64,000 nt of DNA from Rhizobiales bacterium PAR1 (GTDB lineage Bacteria > Pseudomonadota > Alphaproteobacteria > Rhizobiales > Beijerinckiaceae): positions 186,001 to 250,000 of the forward strand of contig NKIW01000005.1 in assembly GCA_002256205.1 (NCBI GenBank). The letters are read 5' to 3'. Shown piece by piece: positions 1-7,961 of this stretch. A model generated the notes under the pieces. The model was not told the origin of the DNA. It saw only the letters and a program-made list of their open reading frames with translations, and searched no databases. The stretch's first letter is position 1. Each line of letters starts with the position of its first letter. The translations under genes and the position numbers were made by a program.

Positions 1-2500
1 GGACGGGCGTATCCGCTTCGTCCCGGAGCAGGATCGCGGGCGGTTCCTTGGCGCTCTCGGGCTTGCCGACGGTGTCGCCGAGAAATACGATCCGCCCCTC
101 AAGTCCCTTCGCGCCATGCACCGTCATCACCCGGACGCGGTTGCTGCCCTGTTCGAGATCGCGTTTGATGACGCTTTCCCGTTCGCGTTGGGCGAGCACG
201 AAGAGCAGCAGAGCGCCGGGCTCACTCTGTGTGAACCCCAGCGCCTCGGAGAGGAAGGCGTCGATGGGGTCCGCCGCATCAAGGCCGAGGCGGGTGAGAA
301 AGGCCTGCCGCCCGTTCAGGCCCGGCATCCCCGGGGCCAGCTCGTGGAGGAGGCTCGCGAAGAACTCGAAGGGCGAGGCACATGTCGCCATGGTGCTCAG
401 CCGTATGAGTGCTGCCGCAAGCGGGCGCACATCCGGCGCATCATCTGCCTGAACCGCGTCCCAGAGCGAAGCTTTCCGGCTGCGGGCGAGACGCTCGAGC
501 GTCACCTCGGAAAGTGCGAAGAGCGGCGTCCGGAGCGCCGTCGCCAGCGCCAGATCATCATCCCTGAGTAGCGCCGCCTCCGCGATGACGAGCAGGTCAC
601 GAATGACGAGTTCGTCCTGAAGCTTCAGCCTGTCCGCGCCGGAAACCGGAATTTTCCGCATCTTCAGCGCGCGCAGCATGGCCGAGAAGAACCGCCCGCG
701 ACTGCGCACGAGGATAACGATATCACCCGGCTCGATCCGCTTGCCATCGGCGAGGTGACGCTGGCCGGATTTCAGCCAACCCGCGATCTCGTCAGCAATC
801 CGCGCCGCCAGTTTGACGGCGGAATCACGTGGCGCTCCGGGCGGGGCATCCTCCTCGGCGGTCGGGCGTTCCAGCGGCCAGATCTCGACAAGGCCCGGAA
901 AGTTTCCTTTCGCAGCGATATGACGGATTTCCCCGCCCTCGGCCGTGAGGCCTTCACGCTGCTCGGGAGAGCCAAAAACCGCATCCACTGCATCGAGAAT
1001 ATCGGTGCTGGAGCGGAAGGAATAGTTGAGCGCAACGGGTTTATGGATGTGCTTCGGGCGCAAGGACTTTTGCGCAAAGTAGCGCCGGGATTCTTCGAAA
1101 ACCGTCGGATCGGCGCCCTGAAACGAGAAGATCGATTGCTTCTCGTCTCCCACGACGAAGATCGAGCGCTCCCGCCGCGCCTTGCCCTCGCCGGCGAAGA
1201 ATTCCTCCGTCAGTCCGCGCACAATGTCCCACATCTCGCGGGTCGTATCCTGCGCCTCATCGACGAGGACGTGCTCGATGGCGGCATCGAGCTTGAGCAT
1301 GATCCAGCTCGATTGCCCCGAGAGCAGCAAGCGGCGGAGCGCGGCGATGAGATCGTCAAAGTCGAGCGCGTTCTCGGCCCGTTTCGCAGCCGTAAAGCGC
1401 GTCAGCACAGCCTCGGCGAAAATCAGCAAGGCCAGTGAGCGGTTGAAGGCGTTGAGGGCACGCTTGCGGTCGAGGTAGAGGCGGCAGGCCTCCTTCGCAT
1501 CACTCTCGATGGCTTCGAATTCAGGATTGGCCTTTTTGATCGCGGCGACAAAGACCGATTTGCGCGGCTCTCCCTCGCCGGTAAGGAACAGCTTGAGATA
1601 AGGAGGAACCCAGTCGGCCTCCGATGCGCGCAACTGTGCCACAGCCTCGAAATCCGCCGCGAGCTTGCTCTGGGCATCGCTGAGTTTTTTCTGGGTGCGG
1701 ATGGTTTCGGCGGCTTCGGAAAGCACGCCCGCCGAAAGGGCAGCGCTCGCAAAATCCGCTTCGATTTTCCCGGCGGTCTCGCCCTTCGGCACGCCGAGGG
1801 CGCGCCGATAGATCGCCTCCCGCTTGGCGGCATCGGGGGGCGTCTCGCCCCGCATCGCAAGGCCGGAAAGCGCTTTGAGCGCCGAGTCAAGTGCGCGGGC
1901 AAAGCCGTCCATGCCCGTCGCGCCGAGAATTTCCGAAAAGGCCTTGCCGAGAGGGGAGGCCTCCTCCCGGATTGCCGCCTCGATCACCGCCTGCCGGGCG
2001 CCATTGCGCATCGCGAGGCTGTCCGGCTCGGAGAGCACGGAGAAATCGAGCGGCACCCCGGCTTCGAGCGGAAAGAGATGTAAAACGCGCTCGGCGAAAG
2101 CATGGATCGTCTGGATCTTGAGCCCGCCCGGCGCCTCGATGGCGCGGGCAAAAAGCGTACGCGCGAGCGTCAACTGGCGCGGCTCGATGGTCACACTCGC
2201 CGTGGATACGCTGATGAGTTCCGCGATTTTCTGCCGCAGCGCCGCATCGTCCAGCGTCACCCAATGCGCGAGTTCCTCGAAAATGCGGCCCTGCATTTCC
2301 GCCGCCGCTGCCTTGGTGAAGGTGAGGCAGAGGATGCGGTCCGGCGCGACACCATCAAGCAGCAGCCGGATCACGCGGTTGCGCAGGATGCTGGTCTTGC
2401 CTGAACCGGCATTGGCGGAAACCCAGGCATCAACACCGGGGGATGTCGCCTCGATGCGGATCGCCTTTTCGTCATCCGGGAGGAGTGGCTTCGAAATCAT
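1..2500 (-). CDS. addA: AddA, helicase-nuclease subunit A (3' part outside the window)
   Basis: UvrD-type helicase subunit of the AddAB complex, which resects double-strand breaks for RecA loading; it is the alphaproteobacterial counterpart of RecBCD. The reading frame starts with ATG at 2500 and runs open to the left edge (833 codons seen; family members are about 1,100-1,200 residues), so the C-terminal nuclease domain is not visible. Visible motifs are a Walker A in ANAGSGKTSILRNRV near residue 35, the Walker B/motif II stretch VLVDEAQDT (coded near 1,260) and motif III VVGDEKQSIFSFQGAD just after it. The start overlaps the addB stop as ATGA, which indicates translational coupling. No frameshift was found in the visible part. 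Confidence 0.93.
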   Translation of the reverse strand, partial: MISKPLLPDDEKAIRIEATSPGVDAWVSANAGSGKTSILRNRVIRLLLDGVAPDRILCLTFTKAAAAEMQGRIFEELAHWVTLDDAALRQKIAELISVSTASVTIEPRQLTLARTLFARAIEAPGGLKIQTIHAFAERVLHLFPLEAGVPLDFSVLSEPDSLAMRNGARQAVIEAAIREEASPLGKAFSEILGATGMDGFARALDSALKALSGLAMRGETPPDAAKREAIYRRALGVPKGETAGKIEADFASAALSAGVLSEAAETIRTQKKLSDAQSKLAADFEAVAQLRASEADWVPPYLKLFLTGEGEPRKSVFVAAIKKANPEFEAIESDAKEACRLYLDRKRALNAFNRSLALLIFAEAVLTRFTAAKRAENALDFDDLIAALRRLLLSGQSSWIMLKLDAAIEHVLVDEAQDTTREMWDIVRGLTEEFFAGEGKARRERSIFVVGDEKQSIFSFQGADPTVFEESRRYFAQKSLRPKHIHKPVALNYSFRSSTDILDAVDAVFGSPEQREGLTAEGGEIRHIAAKGNFPGLVEIWPLERPTAEEDAPPGAPRDSAVKLAARIADEIAGWLKSGQRHLADGKRIEPGDIVILVRSRGRFFSAMLRALKMRKIPVSGADRLKLQDELVIRDLLVIAEAALLRDDDLALATALRTPLFALSEVTLERLARSRKASLWDAVQADDAPDVRPLAAALIRLSTMATCASPFEFFASLLHELAPGMPGLNGRQAFLTRLGLDAADPIDAFLSEALGFTQSEPGALLLFVLAQRERESVIKRDLEQGSNRVRVMTVHGAKGLEGRIVFLGDTVGKPESAKEPPAILLRDEADTPV

Positions 2501-5500
2501 TCGGAAGCCTCGCTGGTCTCATCGCCCGGCTCGGCGGCATTGCCGGTTGCGCGCCATTCCGCGACGCGCGCGAGGTGATCGTAATCACCGGGCTGGTCAC
2601 CCTGCCCGGATTTCCCGGTGGCGCGATAGGCCAATTCACCACGCGCGAAACCCGCGAGTTCCGCCTCAAGCTGGGCCCAGTTCGTCGAGATCACGCTCTC
2701 AACCGAAATATCCTTGCCTTCAATGGCCTGCGGTTCGACGGGTTTGACGCCGCCGATGCCGACATAGGCCAGCTCGGACACGCCGTTTGGCTCGGACAGC
2801 GCAGAAAATCCGCCCCGGAGCGCCAGCGATGCCGTGATGGGAAGCTGCGGCGCCTTGCCGGAGGCGACCGCCGTTTTGGAGGGGGGTGGGCCGGATTTGT
2901 AGTCGAAGATCGCCAGTCTCGCGTCCGGCCCTGTTTCGATCCGGTCCGCCTTGCCCGAAAGCGTGATGGAGCCGCCATCCGGCAGGTCGAGCACCAGCCG
3001 TCCGCGGACCTCGGTCAGGATGCGCATGCCCTTGTCGCGGCGGGTGCGATCGAAGGCGACAAAGCCGGGAATGATGGCCAGAAACCGCTGCCACCAGAAG
3101 TGGAAACGTTCGCTCTCATGACGCAGGGGCTCGAAATGCCGCGCGCCGATCTCACGCAGATGGTGCTCGGCGGCTTCAGGGTCGGCGGGCGGTTCGCCTT
3201 TCGCGTATTCCTCGAGGCACGCGTGCAGGAGTGTGCCGCGCTCGCGCCCATCCAGCACGGGGTCAATGGGGTCGAGCGGCCGCAGGCCAAGGAAATGGCG
3301 CGCGTAAATCGCATAGGGGTCTTTGCGCAGCGTTTCAATCTCGGTGATCGAAAGCTTTTTGGGCAGGCGCGGCGCAGACGGGACGGGTTCGGGTGCCTTG
3401 ATCGGCGCATAGCCGCCGGGCGCATCGAGCTGGCGCGCAAGCCGAAGGTTGGCGTCACCCCGCGCAACGATTTGCTTCCAGTGGACTTCCCCGGCGAAGG
3501 CCTCAAGCCGCCTGAGGAAGCGCGAGGCGAGCGAGGGCGCTTCGCCCGCGCGGGCGGAGCGCGTAAGCACCACTCTGGGGCTGCCCGCGAGCATCAGGAA
3601 GTCGTGCGCGCTCTGGCCGATGCGGCGTTCGGGCGGTTGCAGGCCCAGATCGAGTCGCATTGCGCGGTTCAGGAAGGCGTCTTCCTCCGCCACGGGCGGG
3701 AAGGAGCCTTCGTTGAGCCCGCCGATGATCACCCTGTCCGCAGCGACGAGACGGGCCTCCAGCGGGCCAAGGATCGCTGCACATGGATGGGTCTTGGTGC
3801 CTTGCAGTAGCGTCTTTTCGCTCAGGAACAGTTCGATTGCGCCATCCACGGCAGCGGGGGCCAGGCGGCAGGTTTGGCCATGCGCACCAAGTTCGGTGAG
3901 AACCTCGATGAGATCAGCCGCTTCAGGTTCTTCATCGAGGCAGGATCGACCGGAAGCATCCGCGCTCAGGCGCGTGAGTATTGTGATCAGCATCACCGCG
4001 AAATCCGCGATGGATTGCTCCGGCGCGCTCGCCGAAAACGGCACGAATTCCCGTTCGAGGAGAGCAACAAGGGTGTGAAGCTGTTCGCGCCGCGTGGCGG
4101 GAATGCGCGCTACCGCAGGGTGTTCGTAGTCATCCTTGTGGGCAAGTGCATGGCGCACACGGTCCGGCAAGGAAAGATCCGGCGCGAAATGCCGACCCCG
4201 GAACACCAGCAGTTCCAGCGCATCAGTGAGCGCAGAAATCGTAGCCTGATCAAACCCGAGGCGGGTGAAGGGATGACGCAGGAAGGCGAGGATTGAGCCG
4301 CCGTCCCGCTGCCGGGCGGCGCGGAGAAAGAGCCGGAGGAAGATTCCGACCGGGCGCTCTGAAAGACGGTTGCCTGCGGTATCCTCGACGGCAAGCCCCC
4401 AGCGTCGCAATTCCATACCGACCCGGCGCGCAAGCCCGCGATCCGCCGTCACGAAAGCGACGGTGGCATCAGGGTCTTCGAGCGTCTCGCGCATCAGGAT
4501 GGCGACCGCGAGCGCTTCCTCGCGCTCGTCCCCGGCGACGATGACGTCGAGGCCGGCAAAGGCCGCATCGAGATCGATTTTCGCGCGCGTTTCCCGCCAG
4601 AGATCGACCGACTCGGCGGGCCTCAGAGCCTCCGATAGCGCGCGGTTGCGCGGGTGGGCTTCGCCTGCATCAAGCGATTGCACCGCTTCGCGTGACAGTC
4701 CAATTTCCGCCAAGGTGCGCTTGAGCGCGGCTTGCGGATGCGCAAATCGCGTCGCAAGGCTGGCGTTTTCCGCCGCGATGTCGGCCCAGCCGCGCGCATC
4801 GAGTGTCAGATCAAGCCCCGGCAGCACAACAGCGCCGTGGTCAAGCCGTGCGACGGCACGCATGAGGCGCGCCGTGGCGAGCACGGAGCCTGTCGAGCCG
4901 ATCACCAGCAGCGGCGTCTTGGGATCGGTCTCGTGAAGCCGTGCGGCCTCGGCATCGATGGCAGCAAGGCGGAGTTCCATCTCGTCCGCCGATCCCATGC
5001 GTTGCAGCTCTTTCGGCCAGTATTCCGCTGCGATGCGCAGAAATTCGCGCGATTGTGCCCAATAGGCGTCGAATTTGGCGGGGTCATAGCCCGGCGGTGC
5101 GGTCGAAGTGAGACCTGCGAGCGGCACGCCGGCGATCTGCATTTCGTCGATGAGGCGTCCGAGCGCATCGGCTAGTGCGAGGCTTTCCCGCACCGAGACC
5201 GCCGAACCCGCGGGCGCTGTTGCCCCCGTTGCAGCGTGGCGGAGAAGTCCGCGCCAGCGCTCGACCAGCGGCAGCAACAGGAAGCGCCGTGCGACAGTGG
5301 CGATGGCTGGAAGGGAGCCCGCAGGAAGGCTTGCCGCGTCCTCGCCTGCGATCAGGCGATCCAGCGGATCACCGGGTTCGGCGAGCGGCCGGATGCGCGG
5401 CAGGATCGCCGGGCGTGGCGAAAGCGCTTCCGCGAAGGCTGTTTCCAGCATGGGCCGGATACGCTGTGTCGGGACATAAATCGTCAGATCCGCAAGAAGT

Positions 5501-5619
5501 GCCGGGTTTTCCGCGAACGGCAAGTCGATGAGGCGCCGGGAGAGCACAGCATCAACTACGCTCCGCGCAAAATTCCGGCCTGCCGCGAGCGTAAAAACGT
5601 TGGGAATCACCCGCGCCAT
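2497..5619 (-). CDS. addB: AddB, double-strand break repair nuclease subunit (alphaproteobacterial type)
   Basis: Partner of AddA in double-strand-break processing. The 1,040-residue product starts MARVIPNVFTLAAGRNFA and has the inactivated helicase-like body typical of AddB. A PD-(D/E)xK nuclease domain lies at the C-terminus, where LAIFDYKSG (about residue 900) supplies the catalytic D and K. Its last four bases overlap the addA start, and only 6 bases separate its start from the murU stop, so murU, addB and addA are probably one transcript. The length is normal for the alphaproteobacterial AddB family. Confidence 0.93.
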   Translation of the reverse strand: MARVIPNVFTLAAGRNFARSVVDAVLSRRLIDLPFAENPALLADLTIYVPTQRIRPMLETAFAEALSPRPAILPRIRPLAEPGDPLDRLIAGEDAASLPAGSLPAIATVARRFLLLPLVERWRGLLRHAATGATAPAGSAVSVRESLALADALGRLIDEMQIAGVPLAGLTSTAPPGYDPAKFDAYWAQSREFLRIAAEYWPKELQRMGSADEMELRLAAIDAEAARLHETDPKTPLLVIGSTGSVLATARLMRAVARLDHGAVVLPGLDLTLDARGWADIAAENASLATRFAHPQAALKRTLAEIGLSREAVQSLDAGEAHPRNRALSEALRPAESVDLWRETRAKIDLDAAFAGLDVIVAGDEREEALAVAILMRETLEDPDATVAFVTADRGLARRVGMELRRWGLAVEDTAGNRLSERPVGIFLRLFLRAARQRDGGSILAFLRHPFTRLGFDQATISALTDALELLVFRGRHFAPDLSLPDRVRHALAHKDDYEHPAVARIPATRREQLHTLVALLEREFVPFSASAPEQSIADFAVMLITILTRLSADASGRSCLDEEPEAADLIEVLTELGAHGQTCRLAPAAVDGAIELFLSEKTLLQGTKTHPCAAILGPLEARLVAADRVIIGGLNEGSFPPVAEEDAFLNRAMRLDLGLQPPERRIGQSAHDFLMLAGSPRVVLTRSARAGEAPSLASRFLRRLEAFAGEVHWKQIVARGDANLRLARQLDAPGGYAPIKAPEPVPSAPRLPKKLSITEIETLRKDPYAIYARHFLGLRPLDPIDPVLDGRERGTLLHACLEEYAKGEPPADPEAAEHHLREIGARHFEPLRHESERFHFWWQRFLAIIPGFVAFDRTRRDKGMRILTEVRGRLVLDLPDGGSITLSGKADRIETGPDARLAIFDYKSGPPPSKTAVASGKAPQLPITASLALRGGFSALSEPNGVSELAYVGIGGVKPVEPQAIEGKDISVESVISTNWAQLEAELAGFARGELAYRATGKSGQGDQPGDYDHLARVAEWRATGNAAEPGDETSEASE

Positions 5620-5625
5620 CGCCTG

Positions 5626-6363
5626 CTACCGGTCGAAGAGGTCGAGCGCGCGTTCGGCTTCGGCCAGCGCTTCTGGCGTGCCGACATGCATGAAGAGCCC
5701 GTCGAGCCGGAGGCCATGGAGGCGTCCTGCCTCTGCTGCATCATCAAAAATTCGGTTGAGCGAGAAAACCGCCGGGCGACCGGCAAAGCTCTCAGGCTTG
5801 AGGATCGCAACGCCGGTATAGGCGAAGGGCGCGACCTCACTTTTGCTGGGGCGCCGCAAGGTGCCATCCTGATGGAGGAAGAAATCACCCTTGTTGCCCC
5901 AGCCGATCGTGGTCACGGCGGGCGCGACCAGCAGCAGGACATCCATCGTCTCCGGGTCGAAATGCGCCCGCATCCGGTCAAGGTTGCGCCTGGGGCCATC
6001 AAGCCAGATCGTATCCGCGTTGAGCGAGAAGAACGGCGCGCCGTCGAACTGGTCGATCACTTTGAGAATGCCGCCACCCGAATCAAGAATGGCGTCGCGC
6101 TCATCCGAAATCGTGATCTTCGGCACGCGGCGGCCGGCGACATGCGCGATGATCTGGTCGGGGAGGTAATGGACGTTGACGATGGCGTGCGCGACGCCGC
6201 ACGCTGCAAGCTGGTCGAGGTTATGATCGAGCAGCGTCTTGCCCCCCGCCTTCACCAGCGGTTTCGGCAGGCTGTCCGTCAGCGGGCGCATCCGCGTGCC
6301 GAGGCCCGCCGCCAGCAGCATCGCCATTTCGAGCTTCAACGATTGGTTTGGTTTCGTTGTCAT
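5626..6363 (-). CDS. murU: MurU-like N-acetylmuramate-1-phosphate uridylyltransferase
   Basis: Nucleotidyltransferase of 245 residues. AMLLAAGLGTRMRPLTDSLP is the nucleotide-binding GxGTRxxPxT loop, PKPL follows, and DGPRRNLDRM plus SLNADTIW resemble sugar-phosphate uridylyltransferases. In Pseudomonas, MurU uses MurNAc-1-phosphate made by the kinase AmgK to form UDP-MurNAc in cell-wall recycling. The AmgK-like kinase domain is encoded immediately upstream here, which supports this role over a generic sugar nucleotidyltransferase. ATG 6363 is chosen because the product then starts MTTKPNQSLKLEMAMLL; an ATG at 6411 would add 16 atypical residues. The gene begins inside the upstream coding sequence (143-base overlap in another frame). 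Confidence 0.8.
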   Translation of the reverse strand: MTTKPNQSLKLEMAMLLAAGLGTRMRPLTDSLPKPLVKAGGKTLLDHNLDQLAACGVAHAIVNVHYLPDQIIAHVAGRRVPKITISDERDAILDSGGGILKVIDQFDGAPFFSLNADTIWLDGPRRNLDRMRAHFDPETMDVLLLVAPAVTTIGWGNKGDFFLHQDGTLRRPSKSEVAPFAYTGVAILKPESFAGRPAVFSLNRIFDDAAEAGRLHGLRLDGLFMHVGTPEALAEAERALDLFDR

Positions 6364-7918
6364 GCCGTGTTTCCGCCACCTCGGGCGCGAATCCCGGAAG
6401 ATTCGCTTCATACCATCCCTTCAGCTTTGCCAAGGCAGGATGCGCAAGGCAACGCTTCAGATAGGCCTCGATGCGCGGAATATGCTTGAGGTAGGCTGGC
6501 TTGCCGTCGCGCCGGTCGAGCCGGACGAAAATGCCGAGCACCTTGGTCGCGCGTTGGGCGCCCATAATGGCATAGGCCGTTGCAAAGGCCTGCATGTCGA
6601 AATCCGGGTCGCGTGCGCGACGCTGCCGGGCGTAACGCACCAGAAGCTGTAGCTCCAGCTCTTCCGGCACGGTGACGCGTGCATCCTGAAGCAGCGAAAC
6701 CACGTCATAGGCGGGATGGCCGATCACGCAGTCCTGAAAATCAATCAGCCCCATCTGGCGCAAACCCTCGCGCTCCGGGATGAAGATCAGGTTCGGCGAG
6801 TGATAATCGCGCAGGCTCCAGGTCTTTTCCCCCGAGAGCACCGCCTCAAGGATCGAGACCCAGGTATCGATGAAAGAGAGCCGCGTGCCGGCATTGGGTG
6901 TGCGCTGTGTGCGATAGGGGAAGAACCAGTCGAGCAACAACTCGGTCTCGATGGTCAGCGCCTCGAGATCATAGCGGTGAAGTTTGTGGGTGATGACGCC
7001 TTCAGCCGGGAGTTCATTCGGCAGAACGCGCGAATGGAGTTCCGCCAGGACATCGACGGCAAGGCCATAGCGCTCGGGGATCGGGCCATTTTCATCGATG
7101 ACGCCGAGCGGGCCGAGATCTTCGATCAGGAGAAGCCCGGCTTCAAGGTCTGTGGCGTAAATCTCCGGCGCGGAAAAGCCGATCTCGCGCAGGCCACGCG
7201 CGATGGCCACAAAGGCATCGACGGATTCCGCGAGATGCACCAGCGTCGAATAGCTCTTGCCGAGGCGGATCGCCGGGCCATCGGGCCGGCGCGGCGCAAT
7301 CATCAGGATCGCCTTGCGCCCGGTTTTCGGGTCGCGCACGCGCTCATAGGCGCGCACGGAGGCATCGCCGAGCATGAATTCCCGATCAGGGTCAGAGAAG
7401 CCGCCGCGTTCGAAGAGCTTCTGGATTGCCTTGGCGCGCTGCAGGCGGCTCGCGAGCCGGCCATGCCCGGTGAGCGTGAGGATACGCCCCTCGCCGCCCG
7501 GCGGAATATCAAAACGGGCCTCAAGCCGGTCCGGCGTGAGGATGTCGCCGGCCTTTTCGGCCCATTCGCAGAGCACGATGGCATTCTCGGCGGCGTCTTC
7601 CCAGCCCAGTTCCACAAGTTCGGTCACATCCGCGACACGGTAGAGATCGGCATGGACGATGCGGAAATCCGGCGCATCGTAGGTCTGCATCAGCGTATAG
7701 GTCGGGCTCGGGACTTCCAGCTGCGGCGACCGTGTCATAGCGCGGATCATGGCGCGGGCGAAGGTCGTCTTGCCGGCGCCAAGATCGCCGCCGAGCGTCA
7801 CGAGATCGCCGGGACGAAGCTCCGCCGCGAGCCTTTCGGCAAAACGGATGCTGGCGGCTTCATCGGGGAGGTCGATCGTCCAGACCAGCGCCTCTTTGTT
7901 CATGGTATCTCGGCTCAT
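6221..7918 (-). CDS. tsaE: TsaE / AmgK-like phosphotransferase fusion
   Basis: Two-domain protein of 565 residues. The first ~150 residues are TsaE, the ATPase of the t6A37 tRNA-modification complex, with Walker A LGGDLGAGKTTFAR and PSPTYTLMQTYD. The rest is an aminoglycoside-phosphotransferase-fold kinase: SLRDYHSPNL is the catalytic Brenner motif and LIDFQDCVIGHPAYDVVSLL holds the metal-binding Asp. This is the AmgK type, which phosphorylates MurNAc or GlcNAc at C1. The fusion is a known alphaproteobacterial architecture. The last ~45 residues are an odd Gly/Ala-rich tail read out of frame across the start of murU. ATG 7918 was chosen (ATG 7903 is the alternative), because an earlier start would run into the preceding gene. 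Confidence 0.88.
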   Translation of the reverse strand: MSRDTMNKEALVWTIDLPDEAASIRFAERLAAELRPGDLVTLGGDLGAGKTTFARAMIRAMTRSPQLEVPSPTYTLMQTYDAPDFRIVHADLYRVADVTELVELGWEDAAENAIVLCEWAEKAGDILTPDRLEARFDIPPGGEGRILTLTGHGRLASRLQRAKAIQKLFERGGFSDPDREFMLGDASVRAYERVRDPKTGRKAILMIAPRRPDGPAIRLGKSYSTLVHLAESVDAFVAIARGLREIGFSAPEIYATDLEAGLLLIEDLGPLGVIDENGPIPERYGLAVDVLAELHSRVLPNELPAEGVITHKLHRYDLEALTIETELLLDWFFPYRTQRTPNAGTRLSFIDTWVSILEAVLSGEKTWSLRDYHSPNLIFIPEREGLRQMGLIDFQDCVIGHPAYDVVSLLQDARVTVPEELELQLLVRYARQRRARDPDFDMQAFATAYAIMGAQRATKVLGIFVRLDRRDGKPAYLKHIPRIEAYLKRCLAHPALAKLKGWYEANLPGFAPEVAETRHDNETKPIVEARNGDAAGGGPRHADAPADGQPAETAGEGGGQDAARS

Positions 7919-7961
7919 AGTACTTTGGGCCGTTCCTGTTTGAGATGACGCCTGTTCGAGA

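Noticed and set aside
1-2500. Possible frameshift in addA, because only short plus-strand frames end within this stretch
   Set aside because: Reading the minus strand from 2500 gives a continuous helicase frame to the window edge; the stop is simply outside the window.
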